38,992 nucleotides of DNA from a virus. This document shows positions 23,649 to 32,600 of this stretch, piece by piece; position 1 is the stretch's first letter, and every line of letters starts with the position of its first letter. The DNA lies in the IMG/VR virus record IMGVR_UViG_3300031576_000165, positions 1 through 38,992 of that record; one strand, written 5' to 3'. The translations under genes and the position numbers were made by a program. The notes beneath the pieces were generated by a model. The model was not told the DNA's origin. It searched no databases and was given only the letters and a program-made list of their open reading frames with translations.

Positions 23649-24962
23649 TTGGACCTACCTCTCGACGACGTAAACTTCGATGACGCTACGCGCATCCGTG
23701 AAGACCTCGACGAATCGTCACTAATTGAGTTAATGGAGTCACTAAAAAACGTAGGCCAGATCACGCCTATCGTCGTTACTAGACAAAACGGTCTTATTGC
23801 TGGTCGCAGACGTCTTGAAGCCGCACGCCGATTAGGTTGGTCGACTATTCGTGTAGAGTATTTTGAAGACCTATCGCCACTTGACAGGAAGATTGTAGAA
23901 TTTGACGAGAATGATAAACGGCGACAATTAACATGGCAGGAAAGCGCACGTGCCATAAAAGAGATACACGATCTCAAACGTGCCGCGGAGAAGAACTGGA
24001 CTGCTAGCGATACGGCGCGCGCTCTTGGATTCAGTTTAGGAAAGGTGTCAGAAGACCTTGCTCTTGGAAGTGTATTAGACAATATACGTGTAACTACGCG
24101 CCCTTCACGCCGCGGCGCACTTGAGGCATTTAAAAAAGAACGTGAACTTGTACTCGTGCGTGAGCTTGCGCGACGCCGCGCCTCTAGCATAGGTCTTGAC
24201 AGCAGTGCGGCAAAGTCAAGCAGCCTGTCAGGCGGCGTTATTTATAATGATGATTGTATAAAGATTCTTACAAACATGCTTGAAGACTCAGTTGACCTCG
24301 TCATTATTGACCCGCCGTGGGGCATTGACTTTGACAAAGCAAGTCAGTGGTCGACAGACTGGATTAGCACTTACGATGATCGAGAAGAAACTGTACGTAA
24401 AGTTCTCGTAGAAGCGTTTCCACTATTATTTAAAGTTCTTAAACCTGCGGCGCATATTTACTGTTTTTATCCCGTTCAAGAAGTTCAGTGGTGGACTGAA
24501 CGTATGACCCAAGCAGGATTTAGCATTCGTCATCGTCCATTAATATGGTTCAAACCTAATGCTAACATCACAAACGTGTACACATCATTTTTACCGCGTT
24601 ACGAGAGCATTCTATGGGGTTACAAGCCTGCAGCGGGCAACGTGCGTCGACTGTTCGCAAATCCCGTACCAGAGGCACAATCATGGCCCACCGAATCAAC
24701 AACTTGGCATGAAAATAGCAAACCTGTCGAAATGCTGAAAAGATGGATAGAAGCAAGCAGTGAAGTAAATGAAATAGTGTTGGACGCGTTCAGTGGCGGT
24801 GGCAGCACACTTGTAGCCGCCTTTAGTGCCGCACGCTACTATATAGGAGTGGAACTAGATGAAGTCAACTACATAAAGAGTGTGACAAGACTGAGACAAT
24901 TAGAAGAAGGTGCTGCGGAGCCGTCCATCGAAACCTCCGAACCCTTAAATGATGAAAAATAG
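23649..24962 (+). CDS. ParB-domain/DNA methyltransferase fusion
   Basis: This 437-residue protein starts at TTG 23649, behind AAAGGG. Residues about 1-90 form a ParB/Srx-type nuclease domain with the AGRRRLEAARRLG box (51-63). A helix-turn-helix follows (NWTASDTARALGFSLGKVSEDL, about 116-137). The C-terminal domain is an N6-adenine/N4-cytosine methyltransferase with DPPWG at 221-225 and the SAM site LDAFSGGGST near 378-387, in the beta-class order. It probably modifies phage DNA for protection from host restriction, or marks origins. The fusion is known in several phages and mobile elements. Confidence 0.9.
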   Translation: MDLPLDDVNFDDATRIREDLDESSLIELMESLKNVGQITPIVVTRQNGLIAGRRRLEAARRLGWSTIRVEYFEDLSPLDRKIVEFDENDKRRQLTWQESARAIKEIHDLKRAAEKNWTASDTARALGFSLGKVSEDLALGSVLDNIRVTTRPSRRGALEAFKKERELVLVRELARRRASSIGLDSSAAKSSSLSGGVIYNDDCIKILTNMLEDSVDLVIIDPPWGIDFDKASQWSTDWISTYDDREETVRKVLVEAFPLLFKVLKPAAHIYCFYPVQEVQWWTERMTQAGFSIRHRPLIWFKPNANITNVYTSFLPRYESILWGYKPAAGNVRRLFANPVPEAQSWPTESTTWHENSKPVEMLKRWIEASSEVNEIVLDAFSGGGSTLVAAFSAARYYIGVELDEVNYIKSVTRLRQLEEGAAEPSIETSEPLNDEK

Positions 24963-26613
24963 GATCGTCCCTGCTTCGGGTCCCCGCAACGCGAAAATTG
25001 CATTCGTCGGGATGGCTCCTGGTCGTCAAGAGCTTGCCACGGGCGTACCATTTATGGGTGCAGCCGGCGCAATTTTCAATGGCGCCTTACGACAATTAGG
25101 AAAGATAAGAAATGAAGTTTATGTCACCAATATACACAACGAATTCTTAGCGCCGGGGACCTCTTTATTCTCACTCCCACAAAGTACGCGGCAAACTAGT
25201 ATCGACAGATTTAAGCGCGAGATGGAAGTTGTCAGACCACATATCATTGTCACACTTGGAGATGAACCTTTATATTTTATCTGTAACCTTCGAGGTATAC
25301 AGAAGTGGCGCGGAAGTATTCTTCCATCGACCTTAATTCCCGGACAAAAATGCTTAGCTTCAGTTCACCCCGCCTGGATAGTTCGCGGTATGCACAAGTG
25401 GGAACCTGTTATGACACACATAGACTTCAAACGTGCGTTCGAGGAATCCGTTTCGCCAGACATTGTTCTTCCAGAACGCCGCGCAATCACTGGACCATCT
25501 ATGAATACAGTTATGGACTATATACAGGAGTGCCACCAGCATGATATCATTTCTTTTGACATTGAAGTGTATGGGTACACCGCTACTGGAACAGGCGAAA
25601 TGGCGTGTATCGGAATTGGATATTCTCCAGATGAAGCCCTTTGCATCCCACTTATCAGGTCAGGCGGAATCCCTTATTGGGGTGTGCGTGAAGAGTCAAG
25701 AATATGGCGAGCAATTGCAAACCTTCTACAGGACAGAAACATTAGAAAAGTTGGTCAGAACCTTGCTTTTGAGTGGATTTACTTCTGGCTCCATCGAATT
25801 TACCCGACAAATATGTGGATCGACACAATGCTCCTTCACCATACGTTGTACCCTGACTTTGGAGGAACAGAAGATATTTGGGGTCGTCGTCGCTCCTATG
25901 ACGAACCCGGACATTCCCTAGCTTTCATAAACTCGCAGTACACAAAAAGTCCCTACTATAAAGACGACGGGCGGCGTTGGTCGCCCGGGCTAGGCGATCA
26001 TGCCTTTTGGCGATACAATGCTATGGATGTTATGGTGACATTAGAGTGCGCCTACAAGTTGAGGGCGGAAGCCGAAGAAGAAAATCTGTGGGACTTCTAT
26101 GTCGAGTTTCAACAGCGACCGTTCATTCACACCGCACGCGCCGAATGGTTTGGCGTTGCTATAGACACAAACAAGCGCGCCCTTGTGGGCGCGGAACTGG
26201 GCGAGCAAATAAGAATGCTTCAAGATCGTATCGATCAGAAGCTAGGTTATTCATTGAATGTTAACTCGCCAAAGCAAATACACAAATTACTTTACGACGA
26301 GAAGGGATTTAAAGTAAAGAGGCACAAAGAGACCAAGAGACCTACCGCCGACAAGCACGTTCTACGAACATTTGCAGAGCAAACACAAGACGAAGTGCTA
26401 TTATGGATTCAAGAGCTAAGAAGCGTGCGCGATCTAAAAAGCGATATCGTCGATCAACCACTAGGAACGGACGAACGAATGCACACCCATTACAAACAGG
26501 GGGGAACCGACACGAACCGCTGGTCTTCGACAAAGAGTATTCTCGGGACCGGAACGAACCTGCAAAACATACCTCGCGATGGAGTCGCTCGAACTTTGTT
26601 TCTACCCAACTAG
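24949..26613 (+). CDS. Uracil-DNA glycosylase / 3'-5' exonuclease / N-terminal part of family A DNA polymerase (split gene)
   Basis: This 554-residue protein overlaps the methyltransferase by 14 bases. Residues about 1-165 are a family 4/5-type uracil-DNA glycosylase: GMAPG at 21-25, GVPFMGAAG, HPAW at 140-143. Residues about 195-375 are the proofreading exonuclease: FDIE (Asp204, Glu206), NLAFEW near 271 and YNAMD (356-360). Polymerase thumb/palm follows and ends in NRWSSTKS, NLQNIPRDG and RTLFLPN, then TAG. Family A polymerases normally continue at once into motif A, which is found at 26774. Confidence 0.9.
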   Translation: MMKNRIVPASGPRNAKIAFVGMAPGRQELATGVPFMGAAGAIFNGALRQLGKIRNEVYVTNIHNEFLAPGTSLFSLPQSTRQTSIDRFKREMEVVRPHIIVTLGDEPLYFICNLRGIQKWRGSILPSTLIPGQKCLASVHPAWIVRGMHKWEPVMTHIDFKRAFEESVSPDIVLPERRAITGPSMNTVMDYIQECHQHDIISFDIEVYGYTATGTGEMACIGIGYSPDEALCIPLIRSGGIPYWGVREESRIWRAIANLLQDRNIRKVGQNLAFEWIYFWLHRIYPTNMWIDTMLLHHTLYPDFGGTEDIWGRRRSYDEPGHSLAFINSQYTKSPYYKDDGRRWSPGLGDHAFWRYNAMDVMVTLECAYKLRAEAEEENLWDFYVEFQQRPFIHTARAEWFGVAIDTNKRALVGAELGEQIRMLQDRIDQKLGYSLNVNSPKQIHKLLYDEKGFKVKRHKETKRPTADKHVLRTFAEQTQDEVLLWIQELRSVRDLKSDIVDQPLGTDERMHTHYKQGGTDTNRWSSTKSILGTGTNLQNIPRDGVARTLFLPN

Positions 26614-26624
26614 ACGAGCAGAGC

Positions 26625-26777
26625 ATGGAGTTTCGCTGGGCTTCTGAAACGGGTGCTCACAACCTACCACACCCCGAAGAACTTGAGTATTTGGGCTGGA
26701 CTCGTATGCGCCGACATCCAATTTGGACGGAAAGTTGGCTCATGTTTCGCAACATAAGTTCAAGTTTCATACGATGA
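26625..26777 (+). CDS. 50-residue gene inserted in the split polymerase gene
   Basis: ATG at 26625 lies 11 bases after the polymerase TAG. The product (MEFRWASETGAHNLPHPEEL, then EYLGWTRMRRHPIWTESWLM) is Trp-rich, with a GW..(M/V)R.HP.W..S.LM pattern that resembles stand-alone small phage proteins. Its TGA overlaps the ATG of the polymerase C-terminal gene (ATGA). A nested stem (GAGCA/TGCTC, GTTTC/GAAAC) spans 26621-26658. No nuclease motif is visible, so it is not an obvious homing gene. Confidence 0.55.
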   Translation: MEFRWASETGAHNLPHPEELEYLGWTRMRRHPIWTESWLMFRNISSSFIR

Positions 26778-27574
26778 ATAAAATCTGGCTTTTTGGTGAC
26801 TACAGTCAAGCAGAAGTTCGCGTAAGTGCGTGGGCCGGTCCCATCCCATTAATGAAGACGTGGTTCCAAAATGGCGAAGATATTCACATAAATGTGGCAA
26901 AAATGATTGGCAAAGTCGTTGAAGAAAATAACATCCCAATGCCAAGAGGCCTATGGCACAGAAAGCCGTGGCAGGAGCTTGACTCGGGTGATCCTGAGCG
27001 TGAGGTTTCTAAAAGAACTGTTCACGCAAACACGAATGGTCAGGGTCCCGGACAGTTTGCTATCATTACTGGTCTGCCATTCAAGTACGCAAAAATTGTG
27101 CAAGACGTATATCATGCGTTGCTTCCAGAAATAAAGGGAAACTACCACAAATGGATTCGTGACCAGTTACAGGCAACTCGGCAGTTAACCAACCCACTAG
27201 GTTGGAAGCGTACGTTTTATGGCATGTACTCAAGCGCACTAGAGCGCGAAGCCTATGCGTGGTATCCACAATCTACGATTGGCCTGTTGACGATACGAAC
27301 GTTCTGTCACGTTTGTGAAGTGTTCAGAGACAGCGCTGTGAAGTTACAAACACCATCAAACATTCGCGCTATGGGGTACGACGTACAACTTCAGGTTCAC
27401 GATTCCATTGGGGTCGTCTTACCAAATGATTCAACTATAATAAGGGACGCGGCACGTGCCATATCACGTATTGCTGAATATCCACTTGTGATAAAGGACG
27501 AGACGCTAGTCGTACCAATGAACTTCAAGATTGGCCCAAGTTGGGGTGATCTACATAACTATATTCTAGAATAG
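26774..27574 (+). CDS. Family A DNA polymerase, C-terminal part (palm/fingers)
   Basis: This 266-residue protein starts at ATG 26774, overlapping the small gene. Motif A is GDYSQAEVRV (Asp9). Motif B is R76-x3-K80-x3-H84-x3-N88-G89, where the usual Phe and Tyr are His and Asn. Motif C is LQVHDS (Asp210), with Ser where Glu is common. The end matches the polymerase C-terminus. With the N-terminal part it makes a full polymerase, missing few or no residues. A longer frame upstream exists, but the coupled ATG is the more likely start. Confidence 0.9.
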   Translation: MNKIWLFGDYSQAEVRVSAWAGPIPLMKTWFQNGEDIHINVAKMIGKVVEENNIPMPRGLWHRKPWQELDSGDPEREVSKRTVHANTNGQGPGQFAIITGLPFKYAKIVQDVYHALLPEIKGNYHKWIRDQLQATRQLTNPLGWKRTFYGMYSSALEREAYAWYPQSTIGLLTIRTFCHVCEVFRDSAVKLQTPSNIRAMGYDVQLQVHDSIGVVLPNDSTIIRDAARAISRIAEYPLVIKDETLVVPMNFKIGPSWGDLHNYILE

Positions 27575-27580
27575 TCCTTC

Positions 27581-28771
27581 ATGGCTGACCGACAACTTGC
27601 AAACTGGCTGGACAGTTATCTAACGTACACAAAGAAGCAAGAAAGTCCAGAAAAGCTACACTTCTGGGTTGGCATGTCCATGCTCTCGGCCGCGCTAAAA
27701 CGCCAAGTTTGGCTTGATCGCGGATACTATAAGTTATATCCAAACATATATGTATTATTGGTAGCTGAAAGCGCACGCATTCGTAAAAGTGTAGCAATGG
27801 ACATCGGCATTGAGCTTGTACGCAAGGCAGTACCTGACCTATATTATATAAGTGGAACGATGACGCCAGAGGGACTTATCAAACATACAAACAGAATCAA
27901 AATTATATCAAATGAAACAAACAAGCCTATTATACGGTATGATAGTTATATACTGATACATGCCGACGAACTCGCAGAACTATTCGGTTATGACCGACAA
28001 CGTGCACTAAAGTTAACGATGCTACTGACAAAGATATATGGTGCGCAGAGCGAACACACGCATACACTTGCAACAGAAGGACAGATTCTATTGCGTAATT
28101 TGTATCCAGGACTGCTTGCAGCGACTGATCCACGAAATCTAAAAGTTCTGCCTGAGGAGGCAGTCGCAGGTCTTTTCGGTAGAATGATTTTTGTGACAGC
28201 ACGCGACAAACGTGAGCCAATAGCATGGCCACAACCTGATGATGAAGAGCACGCACTCTACGAACAACTAAAATATGATTTGCACAGTGTTAGCATACTT
28301 CAAGGCGAGATAGTGACTACACCAAAAGCACGTGATTTATTTAGTGAATGGTATGTCGATCTGTGTAAGGCTAAGATAGATGACCCTAGACTAGAAGCAT
28401 TTCACGAACGCTGCCACGATACCGCACTCAAGCTAGCAATGTTGCTTGCAATAGCTACTGGTGATGAACTAGTTCTGACGCACGAACATATGGCACGCGG
28501 TATTGATTACATAGAAAGACAAGCGTCAGAGTTTCACAGCGTAATAAACTGGGCTGCGTCATCTATATATGCACAAAATCGCGCCAAATTTATTGATACA
28601 TTAAGACGACAAGGCGGTGTTGGTATGCGTCGTCAGATGCTAAAGGTGCTAGCACTGCCATTAGAAGATATTCTGACACTAGAAACGTCACTAGAACAAG
28701 AAGGTACCCTAGATATACGTATAACTGGAAAGAATATTATCTATAAGTTGTCGAAGGAGGAACTAAAGTGA
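27581..28771 (+). CDS. DUF3987 primase-helicase-like ATPase
   Basis: This 396-residue protein has a degenerate Walker A, VAESARIRKSVAMD, as seen in DUF3987 proteins, where an RKS replaces GKS. An HADELAELFGYD motif serves as Walker B. GLLAATDPRNL and FGRMIFVTARD belong to the family core. It lies at the end of the replication operon and is the likely replicative helicase. No primase motif was recognised. It starts at ATG six bases after the polymerase stop. Confidence 0.8.
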   Translation: MADRQLANWLDSYLTYTKKQESPEKLHFWVGMSMLSAALKRQVWLDRGYYKLYPNIYVLLVAESARIRKSVAMDIGIELVRKAVPDLYYISGTMTPEGLIKHTNRIKIISNETNKPIIRYDSYILIHADELAELFGYDRQRALKLTMLLTKIYGAQSEHTHTLATEGQILLRNLYPGLLAATDPRNLKVLPEEAVAGLFGRMIFVTARDKREPIAWPQPDDEEHALYEQLKYDLHSVSILQGEIVTTPKARDLFSEWYVDLCKAKIDDPRLEAFHERCHDTALKLAMLLAIATGDELVLTHEHMARGIDYIERQASEFHSVINWAASSIYAQNRAKFIDTLRRQGGVGMRRQMLKVLALPLEDILTLETSLEQEGTLDIRITGKNIIYKLSKEELK

Positions 28772-28938
28772 GTTACGACAAGTTCCTGGGTGCGCTCCCA
28801 CTTAGCAGAAGATTAAATAACCCACGATTGAGCGCCCGATACTTATTATTTCGATCTCGATACCAGCGACGCCCAAGACGTATGTGCTCATGCCCAGCCA
28901 GACGTAAGTCTACATGTAGTCCGGGGTTGTTCCAGTAG
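28768..28938 (+). CDS. Doubtful 56-codon frame at the convergent junction
   Basis: GTG at 28768 follows GGAGG by seven bases and overlaps the stop of the DUF3987 gene. The first residues (MSYDKFLGALPL) look gene-like, but the rest is Arg-rich shadow sequence antisense to the endolysin. It may be the stump of an early gene cut by a module exchange. Confidence 0.25.
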   Translation: MSYDKFLGALPLSRRLNNPRLSARYLLFRSRYQRRPRRMCSCPARRKSTCSPGLFQ

Positions 28939-29219
28939 GGATAAATACCAATACCTTGCCATGGAAAACGTTCAGCAAACAACCATTGGTCTAGCAATGG
29001 CCAACCTACGAAGTGGAAATCAACCGCCAGACCGGCATAGTGCGCACTATTTTTGGCGTGGCCATCAGGCGCCCACGCTTCGTGTATTTTAATAGGTACA
29101 CCTGCTGTACGCCGCATTTCGTCCAGCATGTCAACCAGATCAAAGTGGACACGTGTAGGGTCTCTTACAAACTCACTAGGTTTGAAGAATTCGATTTTAG
29201 ACCAGTCAGCGTCATTCAC
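28773..29219 (-). CDS. Endolysin, M15-type peptidase
   Basis: This 148-residue protein has the zinc-site pattern S-x-H-x-x-G-x-A-x-D (His60, Asp67) and GLHVD with His102. That places it with M15 D-Ala-D-Ala carboxypeptidase / L-Ala-D-Glu peptidase endolysins. It starts at GTG 29219, seven bases after GAGGAGG. No signal peptide or SAR segment was seen, so it needs a holin. It is the last gene of the late block. Confidence 0.9.
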   Translation of the reverse strand: MNDADWSKIEFFKPSEFVRDPTRVHFDLVDMLDEMRRTAGVPIKIHEAWAPDGHAKNSAHYAGLAVDFHFVGWPLLDQWLFAERFPWQGIGIYPYWNNPGLHVDLRLAGHEHIRLGRRWYRDRNNKYRALNRGLFNLLLSGSAPRNLS

Positions 29220-29377
29220 AGCCGTGCCTCCTCATGTTTCGGCATATGACTAGGTACAAGTTCGTCGTCCACGCCACGTACTGACGGCTCATGTGCGGAA
29301 CAATAGTGCAGTTCTAGTTCAGTCTCATGCACATTTGACTCGTCAAGTTCACAAACTGGGCACCAGAGTCTGTTCAT
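29216..29377 (-). CDS. 53-residue zinc-finger protein in the lysis cassette
   Basis: ATG at 29377, eight bases after AGGAT, opens 53 codons; the stop overlaps the endolysin GTG. CPVC near residue 6 and a His-Tyr-Cys...His group near residue 26 form a zinc site. It is acidic overall. It lies between the holin-like gene and the endolysin; its role is unknown. Confidence 0.6.
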   Translation of the reverse strand: MNRLWCPVCELDESNVHETELELHYCSAHEPSVRGVDDELVPSHMPKHEEARL

Positions 29378-29388
29378 GGTTTTTTATC

Positions 29389-29646
29389 CTATTTTGGGTT
29401 GGCGTGGCTCATCAAAGAGTCTATTCTCTTCTCAATTCTATCAAGTTGTGCCTCTATTCTGTCTAGTCTATTCGGCACACCATACACAATTCCAGTTCTA
29501 CGTGCCTGCTCTCCACGAACCACTTCAATCTCAGCCTTGGTAGCAAACTGTCCAAAGAATCCAAACGAAGCTATTGTGAATGTTGCCAGAGTTACGAGCA
29601 AGCCAATGATCGCGACAATGATGGACTCTCTAAGATTGTTAACCAT
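29389..29646 (-). CDS. Holin-like protein with one membrane span
   Basis: This 85-residue protein has a membrane segment at about residues 8-30 (SIIVAIIGLLVTLATFTIAS), then a coiled-coil tail with RLDRIEAQLDRIEKRID. ATG at 29646 overlaps the stop of the large internal virion gene. Position before the endolysin and topology fit a class III holin or an inner-membrane spanin-like part. A second spanin component was not found. Confidence 0.65.
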   Translation of the reverse strand: MVNNLRESIIVAIIGLLVTLATFTIASFGFFGQFATKAEIEVVRGEQARRTGIVYGVPNRLDRIEAQLDRIEKRIDSLMSHANPK

Positions 29647-32600
29647 CACGGCGCCAAACCTGGTGAAGGAAAACGTTGCTGTAGACGACGTGTAGCCTCT
29701 GCTTGTCTCTCTATAGGCATTTGCTCGATCATACTTTCGCCGCGCTTCCTTTGAAAGTCTTTTCGTAATGATTCATTTTCCTTAAGAAGCAACAACTCTG
29801 CTCTCTTGCGAAAACCATTCCAACGCTGCTGAATCAACTCTCGTCGTGTTACATCACTCTGCCGCTTGTACGTAGCACTTTGCACCAACGCATTCAATGA
29901 GTCAGTTAACTTTCCATGTGCATCTCGCACAACCTGCGCCATCAAAACTTCGAGTCTGTCTAATTCTTCTGTATTGAGTCGCACACCAGGTGCCGTAGGT
30001 CTATCTTGTAGACCTATATCTGCCGATTGCGGCTGACCAATCCAGTCTGGCAGGGGCTCAAGACCCGCGCCGTTTAGACGTTTTATCTCACTTGCCCAAG
30101 GCGCAAGCTGTGCTGGTTTTGTGGTGAATGGATTAAATGGCCAACTATCATTAATCATTTTGTCGGCAGTAAACATATTGCGTTTCACTTTCAGGTATGG
30201 CGGCGCGCCGAAGGCGCCACCGCGCGCGCCAAATCCTTTTCTATATTCGTCAAACAACGCTTGAAGTTCCCGACGTACCGGTGCAGACGGACTCTTGTCT
30301 TCATCAAACGCTCCGGTCAACATGACTCGTCTTTGTTCCTGTCCAGTGAGCGTCTGTTTTGCGACAGCAGGAATAAAAACGGTTAGCCGTCGCCGTATGA
30401 ATTCCAAGGACTTTTCCCACTGACTATCTGTACGGCCCATTTTAATAACATCCGCGAGTTCTGAAAGTGCCTCAGTGAAGGCTTGTATGCTAAGATCGTT
30501 CAACTCGACCAAAATTGTAGTCAAGAACAGACGCACAGCATCTACCTCTGGTAGCTGACCCATAGCATACGCAAGATCGGCACCCATTGAAACAAAATAT
30601 GTTAGCGGCTCCATTCCAGCATAGGAACGATGCTTACTAGCAAGCGGGTCCCAAAAAGATAATGGCGGCCGCCCTGCGTGTTCCATCGCTATAGCTTCTT
30701 CACGTGAGCTAGGCATTCTACCTGTTATATAACCTTGCATTGCTAGCGCCATAAAACTACCAATCATAATAGCGCCAGAGGCTATTCGTGCTTGTGCGAC
30801 AGACGCCGACGAGCCACCAAGTTTTAACTCGCGATAAAAATTCGCAGCCAAGAAATTGATGCCGAGTGTGTACTCAGCACCAACCTCTAGTATACGCACG
30901 GGTGTACGCACAAAGGGTAGAAACATCATTCTATATAATAAATTAGCCCACGGATTAGTCGGCCCGGCCTGCGCTAATTTTAGGAGTGAATTTTCCAGTT
31001 GCCGTGTAAATGTCTGGTGGTCTCTAAACTGTTTGATCCGTACAAGCGCTTCTGGTGGAAGTTGACTATAGTCAGTGACCAACTCAGACACACGACTCCA
31101 ATATGCGTCACCCTTCAAATTCTCAATACGTGCAGCATGTTGCATGGACTCCCACTGAATTGCCATGCGCATGTTTATGGCTTTGAATATGCCATCTGTA
31201 CGTTGCATTATTCCTGGACCAAAGTGTGCGGCACTAGCCATATAGTCAAAGCCCTTTGCTAGCATAGGCGCACCAGACTCACGACTAATGTCGGCGAGTG
31301 CCTCGAAGCCTCGTGGCTGAAATTCTACATGCGTTGCACCCATTCTTTGCGCCTGTTCGCCAAGTGCCTGCCAGCTTCGTAGCATACGGACTTGTTCGAT
31401 GGCAGCTTCCCAAAAAGCGACGGCACCCATGACACCTTCGCTCATTGCTGGCGCCGTTGGGTCCCAAAACTTTAGACTAGCTAAACTTCTATCTAATATA
31501 GCAATAGGTACCATTGGCATGCTACCTGCTGCGTTTTTGACGATAGCTGGCCCTAACAACATGCTACCATACATGGTCTCGGTGAGTGCTTCGGGTATTG
31601 CAAAGTTGATACGTGCTGCTAGACCAACCTTCTCGATAGCACCAAGCTTGCTAAGCGCCATGGCCATATCCTTTTCACTTATCATGGGGTCCCACTCTTT
31701 TGCTAGTTTGCTAATCTGTTCAGTGTTAACCTTAACACGTTCAAGACCGCGACCACCTGTCGCACCCAAACGCCGCTCGGTATGCTTAATATAGTCATTT
31801 AGTGTACGCGCTGCGGCAAAAGTCCATTTCAGCTCACCAGCCTCAAATGGTTTGTCTGCGACAATGTCATCAACCAATTCTTGTACACGCTCCCATGTGC
31901 GCATCTCAACTTGTCTGGTGAGTCGTAACTCATCAATAGAGAGTACTTCGTCTGGTTGTAGGGACAACAGCTTATCAACTAAATCCTTATTTTCGCCAGC
32001 CAAAGTCTTAAGAATTCTCTGCGGCTGCGTCGACGCCTCTAAGGTAGAAAACCCCGGCATCTTCGTGTTCGTAGAGTCTAGAATTGGCGCAATTTTTGGA
32101 TCAGAACGAAACGCGCTGACGAGACGCCGCGCAACACGTGGCGCGACTACGCCCACGAACATTCCACCTAGTGCGAACGCTACACGATCTTCTGGAGTGT
32201 CGCCTTGTGTTCCACCGATGGCCGCACCAACAGCCATACGCGCTAGCAAGTTAATACTTATGCGTCCGGCTTCGCCAGCGCCGCCAGGTTCTGGAATGTC
32301 TGGCATAACCGGCAACTTCGCACGTCGGCCGCGATTAAGTGGTTTTGCAAGTGGTTCGACAGGCTCAGCGGGTATCGGAGAAGGCGTTGGTTTGACAACT
32401 GCACCAGGTTCAGTAGGTATCGGAGAGGGCGTCGACTTACCCGCGGCACCAGGTGCTACTTTTTCCTCGAGTAGTTTACTCAACTCGGGAATAGTTGCGG
32501 CTTCTTCTCGAATTATCTCTTCCGCACGTTTAGTAGCGACTTCGATAGAAGTCCTCAATCGTAAGAAATGTTCGGTACGACCGAGTGCGAGCTCGGCAGC

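Noticed and set aside
26611-26777. Self-splicing intron or intein in the polymerase gene
   Set aside because: About 160 bases is too short for a group I or II intron. The insert has in-frame stops and no intein splice motifs.
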